This document shows, piece after piece, positions 1-11,870 of a stretch of DNA of 64,000 nt. The position numbers and the translations under genes are program-made. The notes below the pieces were generated by a model, which was not told the DNA's origin, made no database searches, and saw nothing but the letters and a program-made list of their open reading frames with translations. Source of the stretch: Labia minor (lineage: Eukaryota; Arthropoda; Insecta; Dermaptera; Spongiphoridae); assembly GCA_963082975.1 (NCBI GenBank), contig OY720344.1, positions 10,341,580 to 10,405,579 on the forward strand, written 5' to 3'. Numbering within the stretch: position 1 is the first letter of the stretch; each line of letters opens with the position of its first letter.

Positions 1-605
1 TTTTAGTTATTGCAGTGTCATCGACTTTCAATATACGTTTCATATTTGAGCGTAATATATTTATATATATATATATATATATTAATAATAATAATAATAT
101 TGAATTTAAACTTAAAAATAAATATAATTATATTTAAAATTTACTCTTAATTTTTAAAGAATAAAAATACCTAATTGTTTAATTTATTTTTAATAAATTT
201 ATAATATAGGTATACGCGTAATTGAAAGTATAAAAAATATAATATAAAATCTCATTATATATAGAAATTTTTGAACATCTCAAGCGTAGGCGTGAATTAA
301 TTGTTGAGGTCGAAAAGAGATAATTAAAAAAAAGTTTAAAAAATGTTAAATGCTTTAAAAATAAATTAATTAATTGAATCTCTTGTTTTTTTATTCATTT
401 AATATTTTTTTTTATTTATTTATTTTTTCCTTTTTCATTTTTTTAACAAAAATATTTTTAATGGTTTTATTTAATTATAAAAAATAATGAATTTTCTTAA
501 CTCGATTTATAGTGTAGATATACTATTAATATTGTTAATATTATTAATATTATTATTTTTCGAGAATCATAATAAAATAATAAATAATTTCTTAGTTCCT
601 CATTG
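1..605. other. AT-rich DNA without a gene
   Basis: Very AT-rich sequence with a short (TA)n tract near 61-81 and an (ATA)n tract just after it. No reading frame of coding character, no splice-site-bounded exon and no recognisable element was seen. Confidence 0.6.
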
Positions 606-613
606 CTTATACA

Positions 614-823
614 TAGGGTGACCAAACGTCTCGTTTTTCAGGGATTGTCCCGTTTTTAGGTGCTCTGTCCCGGCGTTCTGAAAAAGTCCTATTGTCCCGT
701 TTTTCTTAAATATTTAGGACATTTCGTACTTTTTTTCAAAATTTTTTCAATTTGGTTCTAAAAAAAAAAAAAAAAGGTAAACCGTTTGTACTGGTTTGGT
801 GTTTTCGAAATATGGTTACCCTA
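614..823. mobile_element. hAT-type MITE with TAGGGTGACCA ends
   Basis: This is a 210-bp non-autonomous DNA transposon. It begins TAGGGTGACCA and ends TGGTTACCCTA, an imperfect terminal inverted repeat. It is flanked by the 8-bp direct repeat CTTATACA at 606-613 and 824-831, the duplication length typical of hAT transposases. The interior repeats TGTCCCGTTTTT-like words and codes for nothing. A second copy lies at 48316-48505 and a partial one near 34617. It would depend on a hAT transposase encoded elsewhere. Confidence 0.88.
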
Positions 824-831
824 CTTATACA

Positions 832-1303
832 TATAATGTGATTGAATCAAAGAAATTTTAAATTTTCTAAAATTTTTTTCTTATTTGAAAAAAACCAAAG
901 TTTATTTTAAGTTTGTTTTTTATAACAATATTTCCCCTGAATGGGGGGGGGGGGGGCATAGAATGAATGAAGGGGCTTTTCTACAATTTATCAAAAGTTT
1001 TGACACTTTTTTTTAAAAAAAAAGTTTCATTTGTAGATGACTTGAAACAGAAGAATCTTGCTATCTATTTATATACAATACTCGTAATAAACTACAAATG
1101 TTTTTCTCAAATTATGATTATATTTTTTTTCGGTAAACAAAATATAATTTGGAATGTGGATTCCATAAAAATTAACCTGATGTGATAAATATACAGATAT
1201 GAATAAAAAAATATATTTTAAATTAAAATAAATCAATTATATTAAAAAAATACATTAAAATTAAATAAGAATAAATAATAAAATAAATAATTAAAATAAA
1301 CAT

Positions 1304-1341
<38 letters not shown>

Positions 1342-2694
1342 TCTTTAGTTATGACATATTTTTATCAAGTATGAAAATAATTTATTGTATTTAATTTATT
1401 GATACATATAAACATTTAAATTTTTAATAAGATAGCAATTCAAGAGAATATCCATTATTAAAAACAAAAATAAAATTTTTTAAAAAATTATATATATAAT
1501 ACTCGTAAAAATAATATAAAATTGAATTTGAACTATAAAATTTCAAAATAAAAATATTAAATCTAGTTTCGAAACAAATCTATAAATCCATATATATATA
1601 TATTAAATCAAAATAAATTTAGCAATTTTTTTTAAACGTTAATAGTATGAATGCTTGGCTCTTAAAAAACAATATAGATAAAAAATAAAGTTTAAATTTT
1701 TAAATGACATAATCTAAATTTAATAATTACTATAAATTAATAATTAAATTAAAATTAATCGCGCGTTTAAATAAAAGATAAATATGTTACTTATTGTTTT
1801 ATAAATAAATTCATTTTATATACATAGAAGTAATAATAAATATGTTAACCAATTTTTTTTTATTCTTAAATACCATAGAAATTATTGATTAATTTTTACT
1901 TTGAACTTACAATTAGTGATAAAAGAGAATAGATACGATCTTGTTTAGGAAAAACAATTAACTTTCAATTTATTATTTTTTCATTAAAGTCTTAATTAAA
2001 GTGTTGGACAGAATTTTTTTAAAAACAAGGTGTAATGTTTTTTGTTTTCATTAATAATTTTAAGAGGTTATAAGTTAAAAATAAAAGTTTCAGTATAATT
2101 AATAAAATAAATTTTAAAAAGAAGAATACAATAGAAGTAGTGAACTTGAATTTTATTTTATTATTTTAATAAAGAGATTATATTTACTTTTAAAATTATT
2201 AATGTATTGAATTGAAGCATAGATAATACAGATTATGTACCTGGTATAAAAGAGATTAATGTTAAATTTATATTTATTTGAAAAAAAAAAAAATTATTTA
2301 TTTACAAGTTTTATTTTATTAAATTAATTTAAAAAATAACGATAAATTAAAATATGTTTTTTCAAACCAAAATATTTTTGATAAATATAATTGATGAAGA
2401 GTACAAAGTTCTTAAATAGAAAAAAAAATAAAAAAAAAGAAAAATAATATTTACCAAACAAGTAATAGTTCATGAGAAACAACTAATATGTTTATTAATG
2501 AATATTAATAGGTTTTCATAAACCTTTACATTTAATAACATATCAAATTAAATAATCATCATTAGCATACATTAGAATGAATATTAAATACTTTAATTAG
2601 TTTTTAACGCGTATTATATTTATTAATCCTGTTATCGCTGTTGAAAAAACAACTTTACATTTTGTTTTAGGTTAATAAAATAGTAAAATACACA
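832..2694. other. AT-rich DNA; poly-G and (TA)n tracts
   Basis: No gene was recognised. A run of about 14 G lies near 943-956 and a (TA)n microsatellite at about 1305-1340. The 72-codon frame at 967-1185 is low-complexity, rich in Phe, Lys and Ile, and not credible as a gene. Confidence 0.55.
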
Positions 2695-2702
2695 CATTGG
2701 AG

Positions 2703-2991
2703 CAGTGGCGTAACTAGGGGGGAGCAGGGGGGACATATGTCCCGGGCGCCAAATTTAGGGGGCGCAAAATTAGGGAAGTCAATTTGGAACAAAAGAAGAA
2801 TTAATATATAAAGTTAAACTGTATTTTGTGTAAGTCAATAATATTATTTATACGCTTATTAAAATCTGTTAAACCTGTTTCGTTATTCGTCATTAATATT
2901 CTTTAAAAAAAATTAAATTATATATATATACGAAAGGGGGCGCTGACTTCTCAGTTGCCCCCAGGCGCAAGAACCTCACGGTACGCCACTG
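2703..2991. mobile_element. hAT-type MITE with CAGTGGCGTA ends
   Basis: This is a 289-bp non-autonomous transposon with terminal inverted repeats CAGTGGCGTAAC and GGTACGCCACTG. It is bounded by a perfect 8-bp duplication, CATTGGAG, at 2695-2702 and 2992-2999. It is markedly GC-richer than its surroundings, with G-run and GGGCGC-type words near both ends. The ends and the duplication length identify the hAT superfamily. It contains no coding sequence. Confidence 0.92.
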
Positions 2992-2999
2992 CATTGGAG

Positions 3000-4146
3000 T
3001 ATTAAAATTATTTGTCAATTTATAATGAATCAATTATAAATTAAACTACCATAGTTTCTCTTTAAAGAAGAAACAAATAAAAGTTAATTAATAATTATTT
3101 AAATAATAATAATAAAATAATTTTAATATTGTATTTACAAACAAAAAGTAATCTAAATCTTTAATGTATTTTATTAATATTAATATTTCATTTCACAATA
3201 TAAGTATAAAATGTTTATTCATTTATATTAATAGTTCTCATTATCATCTGAGTAGTATTGTACTATTGAATGGCGGCAATTTTAAACTTTCAAACAATAT
3301 ATTTTTTTTGAATATATATTCTTTAAAATGGGTATGGCAGTTGTCATAAAATTAATTAACTCTAATGGGAACAACATTATCCCTTCCCCTTTCTAAAATT
3401 TCTTCTAATCTAAAATATAACTATATCTATATTCAATTCAGCATTTTTTTAATTAACATTTTTGTTTATTTATAATAGTGATAAAAAAAATAACATAAGA
3501 GTGACGTCTTTGGGTCTGTTGACTGTGTCTGATTGTGAGTTATAATATCAATAGATGTAAATAAAAATATGATAAACTATAATACAATTACTTAAATAAA
3601 CTAATATTAAATGGTCAAATATCAAAATCAAAAAGTCCAAACCAATAAATACATTTTAAAAAAATCAAAAATATTTTTTTTAAAAACATAATAAACAAAT
3701 AAAAAACATTCATTCTGTTTAAAAAAATCTCTTGAACATGTATGTTATTGAAATTTCAATTTGGTATGTTATATAATTTTTCAATATTTTTTTTTTTTTC
3801 TAATTAAATTATTCATTCGATTTATAATTTTTTTTTTATCATTCTACATAATTTAAAAAAAAATTCTGCATTTAAAAAAAGCTAATATTTAGGTATTAAT
3901 TTTAATTAATTAATTTTTTAAGTTGTTCTCCTTCCAAACATAATCAGTGCCTACAGGCCAGCTAACTAGAATGAATATAAAAATTCAGCAGGTAGATGTA
4001 AATTTTATCGTTTCTATATTGTACTAGAGGTGAGATTATTATCTAGATGGAATTATATCCTTCTTACAACCTCCCTCCCCTCCCACAACCAGTTGTTACC
4101 ATTATCTAGTAAATGAAAAAGTTTTTAATTAAATTCTAAAAGAATA
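3000..4146. other. AT-rich DNA, nothing recognised
   Basis: Homopolymeric A and T runs and AT-rich sequence. Short reading frames such as the one near 3164 are composition artefacts. Confidence 0.5.
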
Positions 4147-4400
4147 TTATATCCTGCTCTTTGCCACCATATGTGTTGCTGGAGCAGCTGTTGCAGGGTT
4201 CGGCGGGGGTTGAAGGCCAGCCACTAAGCTAAAGAGATCCCTCTGGTTGGTCCAGGGGCGTTTGTAAGCTTCTTCCAGCCAAAATTGCACCCCAAAAGAG
4301 CCTAAACCCTTGTTTACCTTTGGGCTTATCCACTGGCTTCCGGTCGCGTCTCTCCAACATTGGAGGATGGTCTCCTTCGTATGGGCCTTATCTCCCATCT
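4147..4400 (-). other. Isolated GC-rich block with an 83-codon minus-strand frame
   Basis: About 250 bp of balanced base composition in AT-rich DNA. The minus strand is open for 83 codons, with Trp-rich segments such as QCWRDATGSQW and KRPWTNQRD. I do not recognise the protein. It could be a fragment of a transposon ORF or of an exon. Composition and an uninterrupted frame are the only support. There is no clear splice site or TATA signal beside it. Confidence 0.25.
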
Positions 4401-4765
4401 ACCATTTATTTTTGATAGGCTCTCTTTACCCTTGAGTTAAGATATTTTTTTCCAGGGCCTGACACTCCAGATAGCATAAGACGCTGAATATATATTACTT
4501 GGGTTAGTTTACTTGCTCTTTTTCTACCTAAATTCAGTTACTCATTTTATTAGTCTGAATAGGGGGGGGGGATGTAGATTCTACCTGCAATTTTTTCTCA
4601 TCCACTCAGATCTAGGTCATGCACACACAAAACATAAAATCTCTACATATAAACTTGACTTTTAATTTTATTTCATATTTCGTTTAATGACGATTTTTGT
4701 ATTTTTTTTTCTTAAACTATTTCTCTTTCTCCACTCATTCTCTTCTTACTTTTAACTATAAATAA

Positions 4766-5058
4766 AATAATAAAAAAACCTCTGACTTTTGTACGTCCTA
4801 TGCAAGGACAACGCCTATCAAGTCGGTTATATCAATGAGGTGTCCTATGATCAGTAGAACGGGTCCTCTCAATCTTTATCTTGATTTTCTTGATCGGAGG
4901 CGCTACTTTTTATCAAGTAGCTATTCCCCAATGTTGATCCTGGAGGATGGGTTGACTGCGTCCCATAGACCCCAGCTGGAGAAATTTCTTTGCTAGGCCC
5001 GGGACTTGAACCCGGGACCATGTGAGACAGCGAGGCTAGTCTCTCACCCAATGGCGTC
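4766..5058 (-). mobile_element. tRNA-derived SINE (SINE-1), full length
   Basis: Read on the minus strand, the element starts near 5058 with a tRNA-like head. Its Pol III B-box is GGTTCAAGTCC at about 5001-5011, followed by CCGGGCCTAGCA. An unrelated body follows, ending GTCAGAGG and a T-rich tail near 4773. It is flanked by the 15-bp duplication TTTAACTATAAATAA at 4751-4765 and 5059-5073, as expected for LINE-mediated retroposition. A full-length relative lies at 55918-56193 and a truncated one at 9655-9815. The tail is T-rich in the sense direction, which is unusual for a SINE. Confidence 0.85.
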
Positions 5059-5073
5059 TTTAACTATAAATAA

Positions 5074-6465
5074 TATTAAATTAATTATTATTAAATATTA
5101 TTTTCGATAATAAATAAATATTAAAGATTTTATAAAAACTATAGGTATATAATCTTATCTTCCTTTTTTTAGTTGTTATGAATTATTTTCATTTTAAAAA
5201 ATATTTATTATTTAGAATAAATAATTTAAAATTTATTAAGAATTTTTTTTTTATATTTAATTAGATTGATTAATAATAATAATAATAATAATAATAGGTT
5301 TATCAATTTCAACTTAACTCGGCCCATGGTTAAAATTTCAATTAAATTTTAATTCAAACTTTTGTTAGAAAAAAAAATTAGGCCCCAGGTAGAATATACG
5401 CTTAATTTTTTATAATTAAGTATATGGTGACCATTAAATTTAATTAATTCACAGTGAGTTAACATTTATAGATAAAACATTATATATACTCTTATTTATG
5501 ATCTATAATGAATATTATCAGTGATGGTAATATTTATTTTCAAAATATTTGAAAAAAAGAATAAATGTTATAAAGTTATAGTCTTTGTTTACAATAAAAT
5601 TACAAGTTAATTATTATTATCCAAATTTTTATGGCTAATGTTTATGATAATTGTGATTATATTATTTTTTGATAATGTAATCAACCGTTTGGTATAAAAT
5701 ACTTAGCGTCCTTTATAGGGACCAAGTTGAACATCCTTGTTTTATTTGAAAATTAAAACCACTATACTTTTCCCTTTTGATCTGTCCAATTCAATTGAAA
5801 TCGATTACATTAAAGGAATATTAACTAACTTTATACAAATCCAATTAAATAATAATTCAGAAATCAAACGACCAAGTTATTCTATAATAATTCGAGTTAA
5901 TTACCTGATTCTATATATCCAATTTAATTCAAACAGTGAATCTCACTTAACGTTTAACTATGAAACGAAATCCATCCATTTCCAAGTCAAAGTATTTATT
6001 TAGTTATCATTAATATATTAGAACCTACTTAATTCAATTCTAATCTCGTTTGAATTTATTTTGAAGAAAGAATATTTATATATATTATCTTTTTCGGCTT
6101 TGTTGCTGTTGAGATTCATATTTCATAAGCCACCCTACTTTGTCATTCTTATCTATTTGAAAGAGATCTCTCTAGGTCAGAAAAAAAACAGATTCAGCCC
6201 CTAAAGCAATCCCTAACGACCCCCACAAGGCGGAAGACATTTAGTCCTTTACAAACTAAACTCAATTCTATAGATATCATCCATTGAGTCTTGTTTATAT
6301 CACACAACGCATATATTTCGATTATATATATATATATATATAATTTAAAATATTAAAAATCAATTTGCATCTTTAGCTTTATAAGAAGGTAAGGTATAGT
6401 TGGAAAATCAAAAAGATTCTATAATATTTCTAAATGTAGTAAATATTCTAAAGTAAAGTAAAAAT
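5074..6465. other. AT-rich DNA, nothing recognised
   Basis: It contains an (ATA)n tract at about 5272-5297. The 88-codon frame at 5737-6003 is dominated by Ile, Asn and Ser and looks like chance. Confidence 0.5.
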
Positions 6466-6467
6466 AT

Positions 6468-6545
6468 GAGCTGTGGCCAGGCACAGAATCGACCGACGAT
6501 TTGAAATAAATTAATTTGCAAACAACATTATATATATATATATAT
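6468..6545 (+). mobile_element. HelB 5'-end fragment
   Basis: It matches the 5' end of the HelB elements: GAGCTGTGGCCAGGCACAG, then the subterminal repeat CGACCGACGATTTG and the AATAAATTAATTT stretch. It then runs into a (TA)n tract. The rest of the element is missing, and a Penelope fragment follows directly. A similar 5' variant occurs at 46455. Confidence 0.7.
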
Positions 6546-6559
6546 TATTATTATTACTA

Positions 6560-7690
6560 TCAGATTTATCTGGGATATAATCACGTATTTTTGTGAGATT
6601 GTTTTCTCGAAGTTTCGGCACCCATCATCCGAGGCCAACTGGGACCCGACCCTTTGGATTCTACCTGAGCTTGCTACCTGCGCATGCCCAATGGGCTTTT
6701 GTGTACTCTGGTGGGCGGAGCTTAACTATAATTATAATTATATTATTATATAATTATAATTATATTGGTTCTGGATCTGAGGCGGGAATTCCAGCTGTTT
6801 GTGCGATCAACTTTATTAGTGGCAAGTTTTTTAGGAGTTTGTGAATTAATGGTTGGCGATGAAGTTGATTGGGTTGGAGTTTTGACGGTAGGTTGGGAGT
6901 GTGATTTCAGAGCTAATTTCCAGGACGGAGGGAGGTTCAGGGCGTCGTCCCTTGTGTTGAGGCAATTGGGACGTTTTTCAATTTCAATTGCTTCACGCAG
7001 GAGTCTGGGATATTTAAGCCGGATCTAATCTCCTTAGAAACAGCTCATGCTCATAAATTCTATTTTGTATTCTCCTGTTCTTCTGTCCTATGTATGATCT
7101 CGGGCAGTCTGAGCAGGGAATCTCATAGACACCCAGACACTCATTGGGAACTATGTCTCTGGAAGTTCGGATTAGGTTGGAGAGTTTCATGTGGGTCTTA
7201 AAAATGGGTTTGATCTCATTTCTGGAAAGAATTTGCCCAATTTTGTCCGTGATACCTTTTACGTATGGGAGTACTATTTTAAGCTTTTGATCTAAGTGAT
7301 CTTTTTCTGTTGGGAGAACTGTTGATGATGGTTTTGGGGTGAGAATCGAAGATATTTGTTTTTGTATAAGTTTTGGGGAGTAGCCATTTTGAACCAGAGC
7401 ACTAGTCAGTCTCGTGATCTTCTGTTCTCTGTGTTGTGCATCTGTGAGGCGAAGAGATCTAGACACAAGCGTTCGTACGCTGAGTTCAGTTGGGCTGGCT
7501 GGTGGTGTGATTTAGCATTTAAGTATCGGTTGGTCGGTGTGTAGGTTTTCTATAGATCGTGTGGGTAAAGCCTTGGATGGGGTCTTTGTTGATCATTATA
7601 TCTAAGAAGTGTAGGCTGTTATTTACTTCTATCTCCATGGTAATTTGAATTGACTTTTCAGTTAAGTGAAAAATTATTTATTTGAATATA
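6560..7690 (-). pseudogene. Penelope-like retroelement, decayed RT/GIY-YIG endonuclease
   Basis: The minus strand carries the 3' part of a Penelope-like element, which encodes one protein: reverse transcriptase followed by a GIY-YIG endonuclease. Reading 5' to 3' on that strand, 7690-7467 (with frame breaks) gives the RT end, including HFLDIMIN and YRKPTH. An open frame at 7466-7014 carries GVYEIPC followed by YIGQ, the GIY-YIG core, about residues 113-132. After a stop, 7010-6910 in another frame gives LLREAIEIEKRPN, the conserved C-terminal segment of the family. The non-coding tail ends in a GATGATGGGTGCCGAAAC-type sequence. Several frameshifts and the missing N-terminal RT make it non-functional. 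Family assignment is from motifs and is strong. Confidence 0.87.
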
Positions 7691-7768
7691 AAACCAAAAT
7701 TTCTGAAAAAAGCATAATTGATTGTTGAAATGTTAATTTTATCTCCAAATAAATAATTTTTCACTTAA
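7662..7768. repeat. Perfect 23-bp inverted repeat
   Basis: The arms at 7662-7684 (starting TTAAGTGAAAAATTATTT) and 7746-7768 are exact reverse complements, separated by 61 bp. It abuts the start of the Penelope fragment. It may be a small foldback element or a local inversion-duplication. Confidence 0.75.
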
Positions 7769-7984
7769 CATTTAAAATTTTACAACTTTTTAATTCCCAA
7801 TATTCCTTCTTTTTTGTGAAAAAAAACGACTTACGATAATAGCCACTATGGACTCATCATACAGTGCTTAATTTTAATTTTGTTTTTCATAAATTAATTG
7901 AATAGTTTATTTTGTTTTATTTGAATACGTTTTTTTTTATTCTTTGTATGTACTTCGATCTTTACATGATTTGCTATAGAAAAT

Positions 7985-8070
7985 CTTAATTCACTTTGCG
8001 TCGTTTCAATTTGCGTTATGTTTTTTGGAACCTGGCCCGGACGCAAAGTGAGGTATTGGTGTATATGCTA
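7985..8070. repeat. Possible pogo/Tigger-type terminal fragment
   Basis: CACTTTGCGTC at about 7992 and GACGCAAAGTGAGG at about 8040 form an inverted pair around a 40-bp core. ACCTCACTTTGCGTC resembles pogo/Tigger termini. No duplication could be verified. Confidence 0.3.
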
Positions 8071-8074
8071 TCAG

Positions 8075-9095
8075 ATCGAAATGTATGATGTATTTATTCC
8101 AATTTTATTATTTCCCATAGATATTATTATAACAATGATACTGATGAAGAATCTTATAGAAATTGAGTATAGAGTTTCTTCTTAAATTAGAAATTACATC
8201 ACATAATATACAATTTATATTTATTATATTTGTCTCAAATTTAAACCGATTTATGATTTTTTCAATTGTGCCATCAAAGTTCCAAAAATTTAAAAAACGA
8301 ATACGAATAATTTTTTTTTTTTTTTTTTACAAAATTGAATTTGAATAATTTTCCTTGCCTCAGTAACAAACAAAGTTTCAACTAATCCTGTCCTTTATAG
8401 TAAATAGTAAATTGTAAACATTCTGTTTTACCAACCTGTTAGGAATAATTATAAATTATTTTATTAATTTTATTAATAACCCCCTTTTCACTTTCCATAT
8501 CAAAATATATTTACAAATTTATTTGTTATTTCTTTATTCTGAAGTATTTTTGTGTTATCCTAAATATTTTTAAAATAATTCAATTTTCAAAATTGTTGAA
8601 TATTTAAGAAAACAACAGCAATAAAATATACTCAGTCATCTTCCAATTAACGAATTGTAATTTGTTTGTGAATTGTCAATAACATAATAATTAGAACATA
8701 ACATTTATTCCAATTTGAGAAGTCGTAGTGACCTAATTATGCTTCAAATATACTTAACATATGAACCTTGTACCTTTTTAACGATAATTTGTATACTTCC
8801 GGCATGTGTCAATGGCGACTCTATTATTAGTAGGATTTCTTGATATATTGAATATTCCATTTATATGTCGTAGAAATATTATATAATCGATTATTTATAA
8901 CCTGAAGGATATATGTAGGCTAAGTAAAAATAGTAAAAAAAAAAAAAAAAAAATGATAATTGATTCCTATATAATTTTGGCAATCAGAAAAAAGAATATC
9001 TTTTATATTTTTTACTTGTATGTCGTCTAGACGCTCATCATCTTGACTCCTCTAAATTTAGAGTGTTTTATTTTATCTCTTTCGTTGTGAGACTG
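8075..9095. other. AT-rich DNA, nothing recognised
   Basis: Unique-looking AT-rich sequence with homopolymer runs at about 8311-8328 and 8936-8953. No gene or element was identified. Confidence 0.5.
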
Positions 9096-9099
9096 TCTA

Positions 9100-9258
9100 T
9101 GAAAAGAATGGATTCTTTGCGAAACAAAGAGGGATGATCAAATTGTCTGGTAGGCGCCCACAGCTGCATCCCCTGTCATGTAAGGCTTGCCCAGGGAACA
9201 AGGAATTTGCGGACAGGGTGCTCGAGCAACCCCTTGCCTTTGTGGCCAATGCTAATCC
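9100..9258. other. GC-balanced block of unknown origin
   Basis: About 150 bp of balanced composition, with words such as TGGTAGGCGCCC and GGGTGCTCGAGCAACC, ends at a (TA)n tract at about 9260-9280. It may be the remnant of a repeat. I did not recognise it. Confidence 0.25.
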
Positions 9259-9505
9259 AATATATATATATATATATATATGAGAATATATTGAGAGAGA
9301 GAAAGAGAATTACTCCTCTTTGTACTGTTATACATGCCTTTACTCCCCTCCACGCTCAAGTCTAACAACAACCTCGTATTTGGATTATCTTATTATTATA
9401 CATGAAAGGTCCACTGCAAATCTCATCTTAAAACAAACTTAATTTATATTTTGTTTCTTTTCCCTTGAATAATCTAAAATCCCCCCTTCCAAAAAAAAAA
9501 AATAT

Positions 9506-9654
9506 CTGGAGTGTCTCCACTCGACTATCTCGCAAATTTGAATTGAATTAATTAACATCTATTATATTTAAATTAAATTTAATTAATTAATTTATAAATG
9601 AAAATTAATAAATCATATTTATTAAACCAGCGCGTGTTTGGCTCTTTGTTGATG
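9506..9654 (+). mobile_element. HelA 5'-end fragment, interrupted by a SINE
   Basis: It starts CTGGAGTGTCTCCACTCG followed by ACTATCTCGC, as in the full HelA copies. It runs through the AT-rich segment to TTTGGCTCTTTGTTGATG and stops there, where a diverged SINE-1 begins. The remaining two thirds of the element are absent. Confidence 0.8.
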
Positions 9655-9815
9655 TCTTCACTGCTACTTTTTTTATCAAGTAAAACATAGTTTCCCTATT
9701 TTGATCCAAGTGGTTAACTTGATTCCATTCCTTTCACCACAGCAAGAGAAATCCCTTGCCAGACCCGGGACTTGAACCCGGAACCACGATAATATGGGTT
9801 AACACCTTTAAGTTT
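9655..9815 (-). mobile_element. Truncated, diverged SINE-1
   Basis: On the minus strand it carries the tRNA-like segment with a B-box-like GGTTCAAGTCCCGGG at about 9769-9783. The SINE-1 body follows, with TTTGATC and a TTGATAAAAAAAGTAGCAG stretch. The 3' third is missing. It lies where HelA is cut, so it inserted into, or recombined with, that copy. Confidence 0.7.
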
Positions 9816-11248
9816 AATTTAAAAAAAGTATGTTTATTAACCAATTTGTGCTACATAAATTTGTTTTTATTCCATACATAACAAAAAAGGGTTTACAATA
9901 ATTTTTACATTCAATTGATGACTTATGGTCGTAATTAATTAACATTAATTTACATTTTTATTTTGAGAGTGTCTTACATTATTTACAATATAATTTATAT
10001 TTATTTTGAAATAATCTTTATTTGACTTACTGACTAGGAAAAGACTATATATAAAGAAAACAGTAGAATATATGTTAACACATTTAACCACCAACCTACG
10101 TGGGGTCTTTATTTTTTTTTATTTATCTATTTAATATTTTTATCAATATCAACCAACTTATAGAATAAAAAGAAAAGTATAAATATTGTTAATTATATCC
10201 TATATGTTTAGTAATATATATATATTATATTGTATTCGTTATGCATATATATTGTAACTATAACTTTCACAGTTATTTCACATGGAAAGCTGGTGGAAAT
10301 TGTAGTTGAAGAAATAAAACCAGCAAATTAATTTTTTTACATTAGTGTATTTAATATTTGATTGGTATTTTTTAAAATGTTCATTAAACAAAATAGTAGT
10401 AAAAACAAAATAACACTAAACTTAATTAAGGAATTCTTATCCATGAATAATTTAGATGTTTTTTTTATCTATTATTCCTATTTCAATTACACTTATATTT
10501 AATCCTAACAATATTTTTAAGGGGTCCTTTATGAACATTTTAATTCAGATTAGTTAACTTTCCTGAGGTTATTTGGTTTATTATTTGGGAAGACTTTTGA
10601 GAAGTTGAGGCATCTAGGACTAATTGAATTATTTGAGATCCTTGCAAAATGATATTCCTCGCATAGCCTTTAAGCCCTTGTCCTGAGATCTAGTACCAGT
10701 TGCTAAATATTTATAAACGACTAGTTCACCCAGGGCAGTTTCTAATAAACCTGGCCAACGGCTAATCAAGATAGAAATCCACTCTCCACTTGACTTGGAA
10801 TATAACCCCTCGATTCTCAATTAAATCCTTCTCTTTTTGATAAGCCGTTGTATCAATTCGTTTAGCATAAATATTATTAAAACAATTTGTTGTTTAAATC
10901 AAAATTAATATCTTCATTTTTGATTTAATCATTTGACTAAATATTAATTTAATGAATAAATGGATAATAAACTTTCATTCCGTTATCAGGATAAATTCTA
11001 ATAAAAGAACTACTTTATATTTATTTAAAAAGATTTGTAATATATTATTCTTGTTTGTGTAATTTTTTAAAAGAAGAGTTTTCTAAGAATATATTAAAAA
11101 TATATACATCCAACACAAAAAAAAAAAGAAATTAATGTATATTTTTAAAATGTATTCAAGTAATTTATTCTTGTTAATAATTTTACATAAAAAAAAATTA
11201 CATCTTCACCATTAGACCCTTTCCAATTTATAAATTATAGTATTAAAA
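9816..11248. other. AT-rich DNA, nothing recognised
   Basis: A slightly GC-richer patch at 10560-10830 is open on the minus strand for 63 codons but matches nothing I know. The rest is low-complexity AT-rich DNA. Confidence 0.45.
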
Positions 11249-11250
11249 TA

Positions 11251-11749
11251 CAGTAGAACCTCGATAACTCAAACTTCGGTAACTTAAAAACCTCTATAAC
11301 TTCAAAAAATAATATGTTCCCTTCCCATCAGGGCCCAAAACCTCAATAACTTAAAATACGCAAACAATATAACTTAAATAAGTAATCTCTGTTTTGGCCC
11401 TCAGAAGCTGAAATCTTGAAGAAACAAGAATCAGGGGAAAGTCTTCAATGTGAAAGACGAAAATTCCCTAATTTAGAACAATGTTTGTTTACGTGTTTCA
11501 AACAATGTCGAAACAAAACAAAAACACCAGTGTTAGAGGACCCATACTGGAAGAAAAAGCGAATAGTTCGCTAATTCGCTGAAAATCAAAAATTTTAAAG
11601 GCAACAATGGCTGGTTAAAGAATTTTAAGAAACGACATTTATCCTTTAAAAAAATGTTATTAACCTATCCGCCTACCCCTAACATAGACCCTCTATAACT
11701 TAAAATACTTTGTGTTTCCCTTGGACTTTAACTTATCGTGGTTCTACTG
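11251..11749. mobile_element. pogo/Tigger-type non-autonomous transposon
   Basis: This is a 499-bp element with inverted ends CAGTAGAACCTCGATAACT and AACTTATCGTGGTTCTACTG. It is flanked by TA at 11249-11250 and 11750-11751, the TA target duplication of the Tc1/mariner-pogo superfamily. Subterminal ATAACTTAAAA-type words recur at both ends. The interior, from about 11400 to 11640, is GC-richer and may be a residue of a transposase gene, but no frame is open. Confidence 0.85.
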
Positions 11750-11870
11750 TATTATAATATCTGCTCATGGATATAAATTTCACAAATAAATATTAAAATT
11801 AATATATAAATGCGATTATTCTAGTTGAATATTAGGATATCTTAAATATTGTTGAAATTATTAAAAAAAG

